DNA of 64,000 bases from the NCBI GenBank assembly GCA_017464815.1, contig JAFTYI010000011.1:1-64000 (forward strand). Direction: 5' to 3'. The DNA comes from Bacteroidaceae bacterium (lineage in GTDB: Bacteria > Bacteroidota > Bacteroidia > Bacteroidales > Bacteroidaceae). Each line of letters begins with the position of its first letter. Positions within the stretch are counted from its first letter, which is position 1. The translations under genes and the position numbers were made by a program. Of this stretch, positions 9,940 through 17,620 are shown piece after piece. A model generated the notes under the pieces. The model was not told where the DNA came from. It saw nothing but the letters and a program-made list of their open reading frames with translations, and searched no databases.

Positions 9940-10150
9940 TCAATGTTTACACTTAATAAATCAGTCACTTCCAACTGTCAACATTCTTTTTACCTTATTG
10001 TAAATAAATAGAAAAAAGAGAGGATTATTCCTTATCAACTGTGACATAAGGGTGGTTCATACGAGAAATATATTTCATGCATCAGATATTTGAATATCAA
10101 TGATTTACGTTGTAGTTCTGATTTTCATAAATTTCGAAGTAAATAGAAAT

Positions 10151-10512
10151 GCTTGCGCATATACGCAATTCTCGTGCGGTCAATTTTGCATATTCATGCA
10201 AAATGGCGGTATAATTATGCAATCAAAAGCAGACAGGATGAGAGCACCTCTCCTAAACATCCGATGAATCGTTCCTAAACATCCGCCGAAAAACTCCTGT
10301 ACATACTCTGATTCTTAGGTGTATATGAACAGAAATTCTCCTACGCTTCTGCGGATATTTAGGAGAGGAAGGCGGGAAATGTCCTTTTTGTACAATTGCT
10401 CCACTCATTTTGTTACTGGCTTCTTTTCGCTTTATGCATAATATGCGACCTCTAACTTCGATGAAGTAGGAATAAAATGGCTATACAGAAATTATTACCA
10501 AATAATGTAAAG
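10151..10512 (+). repeat. element A, copy 1: structured interspersed element
   Basis: This stretch aligns along its whole length with 24775-25182. Shared landmarks in order: a GCATATACGC block; a TGCAT-ATTC-ATGCA palindrome (here with 8-bp arms); TATAATTATGCA; two direct copies of TCCTAAACATCCG; a TCCTACGCTTC block; and CGGATATTTAGGAG (10352-10365), which pairs with CTCCTAAACATCCG (10250-10263) over 14 bp with one mismatch. After these come ATGCATAATATGC and the closing TTATTACCAA block. No ORF is conserved. It is not a known insertion sequence to me. It ends just before the trmH promoter. Confidence 0.75.
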
Positions 10513-10531
10513 GAAAAACAAACTCATTTTT

Positions 10532-10562
10532 TTTGTTCTCCGCTCAATTTGTACTACCTTTG
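10532..10562 (+). promoter_or_regulatory. promoter of the SpoU-type methyltransferase gene
   Basis: TTTG (10532-10535), 19-base spacer, TACCTTTG (10555-10562): a consensus match. The -7 box ends only 8 bases before the ATG at 10571, so the mRNA should be nearly leaderless. Confidence 0.8.
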
Positions 10563-10570
10563 CACCCAAT

Positions 10571-11104
10571 ATGAAAAAACTGAGTATATTGGAGATGAAC
10601 CGCATCAGTGCGGAGGAGTTCAAGCAGGCGGAAAAGTTGCCTCTGGTGGTGGTGTTGGACGAGGTGAGGAGCCTTCACAACGTGGGGTCGGTGTTTCGTA
10701 GCAGCGATGCTTTCCGCGTGGAGGGCATCTGCTTGTGTGGCATTACGGCTACTCCGCCACAACCGGAGATTCACAAGACGGCCTTGGGTGCTGAGGACAC
10801 GGTGGATTGGACCTATTATAAGGATACGCGCGAGGCTGTCCGCCACTTGCACGAGGCGGGCTACACGGTGCTTGCCATCGAGCAATGCCAGGGAAGCACC
10901 TTGTTGCAGGATATGGAGCTGGACAAGGGGCGGAAGTATGCCGTTGTCCTTGGCAACGAAGTGAAGGGTGTGAAACAGGAGGTGGTGGACATGTGCGACG
11001 GGTGCATCGAGATTCCTCAGTTCGGCACGAAGCACTCGCTGAATGTCTCCGTCACGGCAGGCATCATTGTTTGGGAGTTTGCCCGTCGGTTGCTGATAGA
11101 TTGA
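10571..11104 (+). CDS. TrmH/SpoU family RNA 2'-O-methyltransferase
   Basis: Predicted SAM-dependent ribose methyltransferase acting on tRNA or rRNA. 177 residues, the short form without an extra RNA-binding domain. The three SPOUT knot motifs are present: motif 1 RSLHNVGSVFRSSDAF, motif 2 YAVVLGNEVKGV and motif 3 IPQFGTKHSLNVSVTAGI, the last forming the SAM-binding trefoil knot. The exact target base cannot be told from sequence. The start at 10571 is supported by the conserved MKKLSILEMNRIS N-terminus, but the promoter geometry leaves almost no leader; the internal Met at 10595 (MNRIS) is an alternative. First plus-strand gene to the right of the long AT-rich gap. Confidence 0.92.
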   Translation: MKKLSILEMNRISAEEFKQAEKLPLVVVLDEVRSLHNVGSVFRSSDAFRVEGICLCGITATPPQPEIHKTALGAEDTVDWTYYKDTREAVRHLHEAGYTVLAIEQCQGSTLLQDMELDKGRKYAVVLGNEVKGVKQEVVDMCDGCIEIPQFGTKHSLNVSVTAGIIVWEFARRLLID

Positions 11105-11110
11105 TGCTGT

Positions 11111-11200
11111 TTTTAGGCACGGATTACACGGATTTATATACCCAAACGGTTATAGACAATCCGTGAAATTCCTTGGGCAAAGCGAAAAATTCGTGTCTGA
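11111..11200. repeat. element B, copy 1 (MITE-like GGCACGGATTAC repeat)
   Basis: Begins TTTTAGGCACGGATTACACG. The reverse complement aligns closely with most of the 25261-25394 copy, including the inner TTTTTCGCTTTGC, TTCACGGAT and TATAACCG blocks. Its distal inverted arm is degenerate. It lies between the methyltransferase and the RND operon, in opposite orientation to copy 3. Confidence 0.7.
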
Positions 11201-11288
11201 TATTATTAAGGTAAGTGGAACTTAAATATTCCTAATTAGTCCGACCTTTACGCCGCACAATCGAACATATTTGCACAATCTTTCATAC

Positions 11289-11314
11289 ATATTGATGTAT
11301 AGATTCATCAATAT
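11289..11314. promoter_or_regulatory. 9-bp inverted repeat abutting the RND adaptor start codon
   Basis: ATATTGATG, 8-base spacer, CATCAATAT, ending at the base before the ATG at 11315. A -7-like CATATTTG (11266-11273) lies just upstream. The symmetry fits an operator for a dimeric repressor. As RNA, the hairpin would occlude the ribosome landing site. No regulator gene is adjacent. Confidence 0.55.
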
Positions 11315-12373
11315 ATGCGGCGATATATCTATTATCTTATGATGATGTGGCTGGCGGCAAACGTCGTTAGTTGCGGCCATCGGCCCGATGAGGGGGCGGC
11401 CATCGTGAGGGTGAAGTGTGACACGGTGAAAACCGCCACTTTGCCTGACAATCTGCAATTTCCTGCGCGGGTGAAGGCGGCCGAGGAGGTCAACCTGGCA
11501 TTCAAGGTGAGCGGCGAGCTGATGCGGGTGTTTGCCCAAGAGGGGAAGCATGTCCGACAAGGGGAGTTGTTGGCGGAAATTGACCCCCGTGATTATGCAA
11601 TTCAGTTGCAGGCGGTGGAGGCTGAGTGGCAACGCGTGAATGCCGAAGCGGAGCGCGTCATTGCCTTGTATGCCGACAGTGTGGCGACGGCTTCTGATTA
11701 CGACAAGGCCCGCTATGGCTTGCAACAGATGACGGCGAAGCGCGAATATGCCCAAAATCAGCTTGCCGACACAAAACTGTATGTTCCCTTTGACGGCTAC
11801 GTCAAGCATTGCCTGTTCGACCCCCCTGCGGTGGTCGGTGCGGGTATGCCTGTGGTGACGATGTACTCGTCGTCAATGCCTGAGGTAGAGATTTTCATCC
11901 CCTCATCAGCCTTTCGTCGGTGGGGTGATGTCGCATCGTTCAAAGTGAAGTTTGATTTCTTGAAGGAGGCGGTGCCACTCAGCCTTGTCAGCATCTCGCC
12001 CAATGTCAATTCCAACCAATTGTACGCCGTGCGGCTTGCATTGCCTTCGTCGATGGAGGAGCAGCCGTCGGTGGGTATGTCGGCTATGGTCGAGGTCGGG
12101 TTTCGTGCCACGTCCGACGATGTGGTGGAGATACCTGCGAATGCCATTTTTCATGAGGATGGCTCCGACTATGTGTGGATTCTTGCAGGAGACAAGGTCG
12201 TAAAGCGTCCGATAGGGATGGCCCAACTTCACACGGATGGCACTGCCACTGTCACATCTGGATTGGAAGCGGGTGAAATAGTCGTATCTGCCGGGGTGGA
12301 CAAGCTCAGAGAAAATCAGCAAGTGAAACCTTTGCCACAGGCAAGCAAAACAAACGTGGGAGGGTTGCTATGA
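11315..12373 (+). CDS. RND efflux periplasmic adaptor (membrane fusion) lipoprotein
   Basis: Links the inner-membrane RND pump to the outer-membrane channel. 352 residues. The signal sequence ends in lipobox VVSC (Cys at about residue 20), so it is a lipoprotein. The lipoyl half-motifs are LAFKVSGELMRVFAQEGKHV and TKLYVPFDGYVKHCLF, with a short alpha-hairpin between (LQAVEAEWQRVNAEAERVIA) and beta-barrel and membrane-proximal domains after residue 190. First gene of a three-gene adaptor-pump-channel operon; its stop overlaps the next start by 4 bases (ATGA). An inverted repeat directly before the ATG suggests regulation. Substrate is unknown. Confidence 0.93.
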   Translation: MRRYIYYLMMMWLAANVVSCGHRPDEGAAIVRVKCDTVKTATLPDNLQFPARVKAAEEVNLAFKVSGELMRVFAQEGKHVRQGELLAEIDPRDYAIQLQAVEAEWQRVNAEAERVIALYADSVATASDYDKARYGLQQMTAKREYAQNQLADTKLYVPFDGYVKHCLFDPPAVVGAGMPVVTMYSSSMPEVEIFIPSSAFRRWGDVASFKVKFDFLKEAVPLSLVSISPNVNSNQLYAVRLALPSSMEEQPSVGMSAMVEVGFRATSDDVVEIPANAIFHEDGSDYVWILAGDKVVKRPIGMAQLHTDGTATVTSGLEAGEIVVSAGVDKLRENQQVKPLPQASKTNVGGLL

Positions 12374-15300
12374 TTGATGTTGGCAAATGGGCGTTCGACA
12401 ACAAGCGCCTTGTGTGGTTCCTCATAGCCGTGCTTCTGCTGGGAGGCGTTCGTGCCGCCTACGAGATGGGCAAGTTGGAGGACCCCGAAATAAAGGTCAA
12501 GATGGCCATGGTGGTAGCCACCCGTCCGGGCGCATCGCCCACGGAGATGGAGTTGGAGGTGACAGACCCATTGGAGCGTGCCATCCGCACGATAGGGGAT
12601 GTGAAGTATGTGCAGAGCTGGTCGCGTAGCGATGTGGCCATATTGCAGGTGGAGTTGTACCCGACGACGAAAGATGATGAGTTGGAGCAATGTTGGGACA
12701 TGCTCCGCCGAAGGGTAAACGACACCGCTCTGGACTTGCCCGATGGCACTTCGGTCAGGGTGCAGGACGATTTCAACCTTGTCTATGGCATGTTTTATGC
12801 CCTGACGGGGAATGGCTACACCGAGCAGGAGCTATCCGACTACGCCACGCTTATCCAACGCGAGCTGACCAATCTCGACGGAGTAGGGCGGGTGTTGGTT
12901 TACGGCGAGCGGGAGCGTGCCATCAACATATCGCTCTTGCCGGAGAAGATGGCCTCGCTGGGTGTGTCGCCTGCCGAAGTGCTGACCACGCTGAAGGGAC
13001 ACAGCGATGTCTATTACGCCGGATACTACACGAGTGGCGACAACCGCGTGAGGGTGACGGTTGCCGACAAATTCCGCACCCAAGAACAAATAGGGCAGAT
13101 GATTATTCAGGGGCACGAGGACGACCAGTTGCGATTGTGCGACATTGCCCGTGTGGAGAGCGGTTATGCCGAGCCGGTAAGGAATCAGATGAAATACAAC
13201 GGTGAACCGGCTCTTGGCATTGCCGTTGCCGCCGCTTCGGGCACCGACATTGTCAAGGTGGGTCAGGCGGTGGAGGAGCGGTTGGCCACACTCACCGGCG
13301 GGCAACTGCCCGTAGGGGTCGCTTGCCATAAAATATTTTATCAGCCCGAACGGGTGACGGACGCACTGACGACATTCTTTGTGAATCTGTTGGAGTCGAT
13401 TGTGATTGTCGTGGTGGTGCTGATGCTCACGATGGGGTTGAGGAGCGGCCTGATTATCGGCTTCAGTTTGCTGACCATCGTCGTAGGCACTTTCCTGTTA
13501 CTCGGCTATTTCGACGGCTCGATGCAACGTGTGTCGTTGGCTTCGTTCATTTTGGCAATGGGTATGCTGGTCGACAATGCCATTGTCATCATCGACGGCA
13601 TTTTGGTTGACCTCCGTCGGGGCAAATTACGGCGTGAAGCCCTGACCTCCATCGGGCGTAAGACGGCAATGCCTCTTTTGGGAGCGACACTTATAGCCAT
13701 ACTCGCCTTCTTGCCGATATTCCTGTCGCCCGACACGGCCGGAGTCTATGTGCGCGACCTGTTCATCGTGTTGGCGGTGAGTCTGATGCTCAGTTGGATT
13801 TTGGCACTGACTCACGTACCGCTGTTGGCTGAACGCTGGCTGAAACCACCTGCCAATGGCGGTGGCGACGACATTGCGTTGTACGATGGGCGGATATACC
13901 GGGTGTTGCGTTCGACATTGCGCTTCGGACTCCGCCACCGTTGGATGATGGTGGTGGGCGGAGTGGTGATGGTGGCATTGAGTGGGTGGGGATTCCGATA
14001 CGTGAAGCAGGGATTTTTCCCAGATATGACCTACGACCAGTTGTACATGGAGTACAAACTGCCCGAGGGTACGAACTACACCCGGGTAGAGGATGACTTG
14101 CGCGAGATAGAGGCTTATCTGAAATCACGTCCCGAAGTGACCGACATCACCACATCAATAGGCAGCACACCGGCACGTTACAACTTGGTGAGAAGCATTG
14201 CCACACCGTCGCTCTCCTACGGCGAACTCATCATCTCGTTCACCTCGGCAAAGGGCCTTAAAACGAATATGGCTCAGATTCAGGAGTATCTCACCGACAA
14301 TTATCCCGATGCTTATGTCAAACTCAAGAAGTACAACATCATGTACAAGAAATACCCCATTGAGTTGCAGATTATAGGCCCCGACCCGGCGGTGTTGAAT
14401 GCGTTGGCCGACCAAGTGAAAGAGGTGATGGCCACGACTCAAGAGGTGTGCCTCGTCACATCGGATTGGGATGCTGAACGTCCCCTGTTGGAGGTCGGTT
14501 ACAATCAGATGTTGGCGGCCCGTGCGGGCATCAGGCGGGAGGACATTTCAATGTCGTTGCTTACGGCAACCGAGGGCATCCCCATCGGCAGGTTTTACGA
14601 AGGAAAGAGGGAGAACACCATCTACCTGAAGATGGAGGGGAGCGATGGCCGGGCAATGGACAACCTGGAGAATGTCCCCATCTTCTCAATGCTTCCAAAC
14701 ATAAACGGATTGCTTGACAAGGAGACACTCCTGAAAGTCAAGAGCGGGACAATCGGGCGCGACGACCTTATCCACTCGTTGTTTCACTCCACCCAACTTG
14801 CCGCCTTAGGGCGTGGTGTGGATATCGGGTGGGAGCATCCCGTCATCGTCCGTTACAATGGGCAAAGGGCACAGAGTGTGATGTGCTCCCCTGTGGATGG
14901 CATCGAAACCGAAGCCGCCCGACAAATGGTTGCCGAGAAGATTGCCACCATTGACTTGCCCGATGGATACTCGCTCCGTTGGGGAGGCGAGAAGGAGGCA
15001 AGTGACCAGACGATGCACTACCTCTTCAAACAGATTCCGTTGGGGGTGATATTGATTGTTGCTGTACTGATTTTCCTCTTCAAGGACTATCGCAAGCCGG
15101 CACTGATACTGTGTTGCGTACCCCTGTTGGCGGTTGGCATAGTTGGCGCTATGTTGCTGAGTGGCAAGGTGTTCAATTTCTGTGCCATTGTGGGTGCATT
15201 GGGGTTGGCCGGTATGCTTATCAAGAGCTGCATTGTGCTGATGGATGAAATCAACCAGCAGATGGCCGATGGCCAGGTGGCTGCGTCGGCTCTTGTTGAG

Positions 15301-15492
15301 AGTTCGTGTGTGCGTCTGCGGGCGGTGATGATGGCGTCGTTGACCACCATCCTTGGCATGATACCTCTGTTGTCGGATGACCTGTTCGGCTCGATGGCGG
15401 TGACCATTATGGGAGGGCTGCTCTTTTCGACCATCGCCACGCTTGTATATCTTCCTGTTCTGTATGCTATATTTTTCAAAATCAAGATATAA
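12370..15492 (+). CDS. RND family efflux pump, inner-membrane permease
   Basis: Proton-driven exporter of the AcrB/HAE1-like group. 1040 residues, normal length: 12 expected membrane segments with two large periplasmic loops. The first helix is in FDNKRLVWFLIAVLLLGGVR. Also seen: porter-domain sequence (VVATRPGASPTEMELEVTDP), the TM4 relay region FILAMGMLVDNAIVIIDGIL with the paired acidic residues (here DN...D) needed for proton transfer, and the second-half repeat GALGLAGMLIKSCIVLMDEI. It belongs to the divergent Bacteroidota branch. Drug, bile-salt or fatty-acid substrates are all possible. Translationally coupled to the adaptor and 1 base from the channel gene. Confidence 0.95.
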   Translation: MIDVGKWAFDNKRLVWFLIAVLLLGGVRAAYEMGKLEDPEIKVKMAMVVATRPGASPTEMELEVTDPLERAIRTIGDVKYVQSWSRSDVAILQVELYPTTKDDELEQCWDMLRRRVNDTALDLPDGTSVRVQDDFNLVYGMFYALTGNGYTEQELSDYATLIQRELTNLDGVGRVLVYGERERAINISLLPEKMASLGVSPAEVLTTLKGHSDVYYAGYYTSGDNRVRVTVADKFRTQEQIGQMIIQGHEDDQLRLCDIARVESGYAEPVRNQMKYNGEPALGIAVAAASGTDIVKVGQAVEERLATLTGGQLPVGVACHKIFYQPERVTDALTTFFVNLLESIVIVVVVLMLTMGLRSGLIIGFSLLTIVVGTFLLLGYFDGSMQRVSLASFILAMGMLVDNAIVIIDGILVDLRRGKLRREALTSIGRKTAMPLLGATLIAILAFLPIFLSPDTAGVYVRDLFIVLAVSLMLSWILALTHVPLLAERWLKPPANGGGDDIALYDGRIYRVLRSTLRFGLRHRWMMVVGGVVMVALSGWGFRYVKQGFFPDMTYDQLYMEYKLPEGTNYTRVEDDLREIEAYLKSRPEVTDITTSIGSTPARYNLVRSIATPSLSYGELIISFTSAKGLKTNMAQIQEYLTDNYPDAYVKLKKYNIMYKKYPIELQIIGPDPAVLNALADQVKEVMATTQEVCLVTSDWDAERPLLEVGYNQMLAARAGIRREDISMSLLTATEGIPIGRFYEGKRENTIYLKMEGSDGRAMDNLENVPIFSMLPNINGLLDKETLLKVKSGTIGRDDLIHSLFHSTQLAALGRGVDIGWEHPVIVRYNGQRAQSVMCSPVDGIETEAARQMVAEKIATIDLPDGYSLRWGGEKEASDQTMHYLFKQIPLGVILIVAVLIFLFKDYRKPALILCCVPLLAVGIVGAMLLSGKVFNFCAIVGALGLAGMLIKSCIVLMDEINQQMADGQVAASALVESSCVRLRAVMMASLTTILGMIPLLSDDLFGSMAVTIMGGLLFSTIATLVYLPVLYAIFFKIKI

Positions 15493-15493
15493 T

Positions 15494-16828
15494 ATGAAAC
15501 GATATTGTATATGGCTCGCTCTGTTGGTTTCCTCCGTTGCGTTTGCCCAATCGCCCTTGTCATTGGAGGATTGCATCACCCGTGCCAAAGAACACAACAA
15601 ACGCATCTCGGCGGCAGACTTCCGGGTGAAATCGGCGAAATACGAACGGCGGGCAACATTCGCCAATTTTCTGCCTACATTGTCGGTGGAAGGATTAGGG
15701 GCCTACTCCACATCCAAAGGTTCATTCGGTGTGGATGAAGGATTGTTGCCAGTTGTCGGAGCCGGTGGTGTGCCAACGGGTGAGAGTGCCTATTTCCCGG
15801 GGATTGACGTTGGTTATGAGATGGGGTGGCTCTATGGTGCAGGAGTGAAACTCCAGCAACCGGTATTCATGGGAGGCAAAGTGGTGGCCGGATACAGAAT
15901 GGGGCGCATCGGTGAAGCCATTGCCCGGCAGAACCGCCGCCTTACGGAGGCGGAAGTGGTGGTCGGGACGGCTCGTGCCTATGCCAACGTGGTGCAAGCT
16001 ACGGAGCTGCAACGGGTGGCTATGTCCTACAACACATTGCTGGGCGAATTGATGCACTCGGTTGAAAAGGCATACGAGCGTGGTGTGAAGTCGCGCAACG
16101 ATGTGTTGAAAGTCAGTGTCAGACTTGATGAGAGCAAACTGAATCTGCGTCGTGCCGAAAATGCCATCCGGCTTGCAACGATGGATCTGTGTCGCTATAT
16201 AGGGCATCCACTGGCCGACACGATTGAGGTGAGTGGCGGACTTCCCTCTGTAGATTACAATCCCGCTTTGTCAACTGACATTTCCGCCCGTCCCGAGGTG
16301 CAGATGCTTGCCCATAAGAGCGAACTGATGCACCAGAAAGTGAATTTGGCACGAGCCGAACTTTTGCCACAAGTGGGATTGGTGGGGCAATATGGCTATC
16401 TGGACGGGGTTAAGCTTGGCGGTAACAAGTTGTTTGGCGACTGGAATTTTGCCGCAGGATTGCAGGTGTCTGTTCCTCTTTTCAATATGGGTGCCCACGC
16501 GCGTTATCGCTCTGCAAAGATGCAGTATCATCAGCAAAAGGCCGAGGAGGAAGATGTTATCGGATTGTTGAATCTGGAGGTTGTGCAGGCGGTCAACAGA
16601 CTTGACGAATCGGCTTTGGAGCTGACATTAGCCGAGCAGGGAGTGGCTTCAGCCACAGAGAATCTGCGCGTCAGCAATCGCCAATATGAGGTGGGAGTGG
16701 AGGCCCTGAGTGAACTTCTCGAAGCACAGGTCCTTTGGCAAAAGGCCCATCAGACGCTTGTCGAAGCTCGTGTCAACCGTTTCCTCCGTTGGATTGAATA
16801 CCGCAAAACAACTGGAACTGTTGAGTGA
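15494..16828 (+). CDS. TolC-like outer-membrane efflux channel
   Basis: Outer-membrane factor completing the RND system. 444 residues with signal peptide MKRYCIWLALLVSSVAFAQ. Internal repeats typical of the TolC coiled barrel are present: LSLEDCITRAKEHNKRI near the start, and a second half with ELTLAEQGVASATENLRVSNRQYEVG. The ATG at 15494 is chosen because it begins the signal peptide and follows the pump stop by one base; an in-frame start at 15443 would lie inside the pump gene. Its stop is 8 bases from the convergent DUF4294 gene, so the transcripts overlap. Confidence 0.93.
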   Translation: MKRYCIWLALLVSSVAFAQSPLSLEDCITRAKEHNKRISAADFRVKSAKYERRATFANFLPTLSVEGLGAYSTSKGSFGVDEGLLPVVGAGGVPTGESAYFPGIDVGYEMGWLYGAGVKLQQPVFMGGKVVAGYRMGRIGEAIARQNRRLTEAEVVVGTARAYANVVQATELQRVAMSYNTLLGELMHSVEKAYERGVKSRNDVLKVSVRLDESKLNLRRAENAIRLATMDLCRYIGHPLADTIEVSGGLPSVDYNPALSTDISARPEVQMLAHKSELMHQKVNLARAELLPQVGLVGQYGYLDGVKLGGNKLFGDWNFAAGLQVSVPLFNMGAHARYRSAKMQYHQQKAEEEDVIGLLNLEVVQAVNRLDESALELTLAEQGVASATENLRVSNRQYEVGVEALSELLEAQVLWQKAHQTLVEARVNRFLRWIEYRKTTGTVE

Positions 16829-16836
16829 ACGGTGCG

Positions 16837-17454
16837 TCAGAGCTGTCCGTTTTCCACCAACACGATGACGCGCTCGGTGATGGCATCATCTTCCACATGG
16901 TCGGGGTCGTATTCCTTTTTGAGGCTGGCGCCGAAGAGCGAGGCAAACGTCTGGTAGAAGCCGGCTTTGAACGAACCCATGAAGGACTTCACCAATTGGT
17001 ACGACGTCTGGTTACACTCCCTATCGACCAGCTTTATCAGCAGTTTGCCTTGCGAGAAGGTGAGTTTCTTCATGCGTGGTGTGTAGGTCTCCTTCAGCTG
17101 CTTCTCCATCTGTCGGATGTAGCGCTTGCGCTCCTTCTCCGTGGGGATGGAGTCGAGTTTGAGCGATGTCTCTATGATGATTCCCTTGATTTCCTTGGCG
17201 ATGGGCAGCGTCTTCTTCACGTTTCGCACCAGCCGGCTATAGCTTCGTTGCTGGCGGTTGCTCTTGAACTTCAGCGGTTTGTACACATACACGGGGCGCA
17301 ACTCTATCCACAGGATCGTGTCGCCCTTGTACAGGCTTTGGCGGGCAAAGGCGCGTCGTGTCTGTGTCGTCGTATGCTCCTGTGCCTGCATGGCGGATAA
17401 CCCGAGAGTCATCAACACCCCTGCCAATAACATGATGTGCAATTTTCTTAGCAT
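16837..17454 (-). CDS. DUF4294 family exported protein
   Basis: 205 residues with a signal peptide (MLRKLHIMLLAGVLMTLGLSAMQAQ). The central part has the DUF4294 features WIELRPVYVYKPLKF, RYSRLVRNVKK-like basic helix, IRQMEKQLKETYTPRMKKLT and RECNQTSYQLVKSFMGSFKAGFYQ. A periplasmic or envelope protein common in Bacteroidota with no established function. No terminator fits in the 8-base gap to tolC. The SulP gene lies upstream on the same strand behind a strong terminator, so this gene is probably transcribed separately. Confidence 0.85.
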   Translation of the reverse strand: MLRKLHIMLLAGVLMTLGLSAMQAQEHTTTQTRRAFARQSLYKGDTILWIELRPVYVYKPLKFKSNRQQRSYSRLVRNVKKTLPIAKEIKGIIIETSLKLDSIPTEKERKRYIRQMEKQLKETYTPRMKKLTFSQGKLLIKLVDRECNQTSYQLVKSFMGSFKAGFYQTFASLFGASLKKEYDPDHVEDDAITERVIVLVENGQL

Positions 17455-17536
17455 GGGGCAAAAATAAGCATAAATTCATTTGCTTGCACATTCTATTAAC
17501 TTACTTTCAGTCAGATAAGGCGTTTTTATGCAAAAA

Positions 17537-17570
17537 AGTGGGGTGCACCACCAAAATGATGCACCCCACT
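17537..17570 (-). terminator. intrinsic terminator of the SulP transporter gene
   Basis: Perfect 11-bp inverted repeat (AGTGGGGTGCA / TGCACCCCACT) with a 12-base loop. On the minus strand it is followed directly by TTTTTTG. It sits about 50 bases past the SulP stop. Confidence 0.9.
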
Positions 17571-17620
17571 CGGGAAAATATAATTGATTTTACGAATGTT
17601 TGCTCCCCCGCTTTTCTTGC

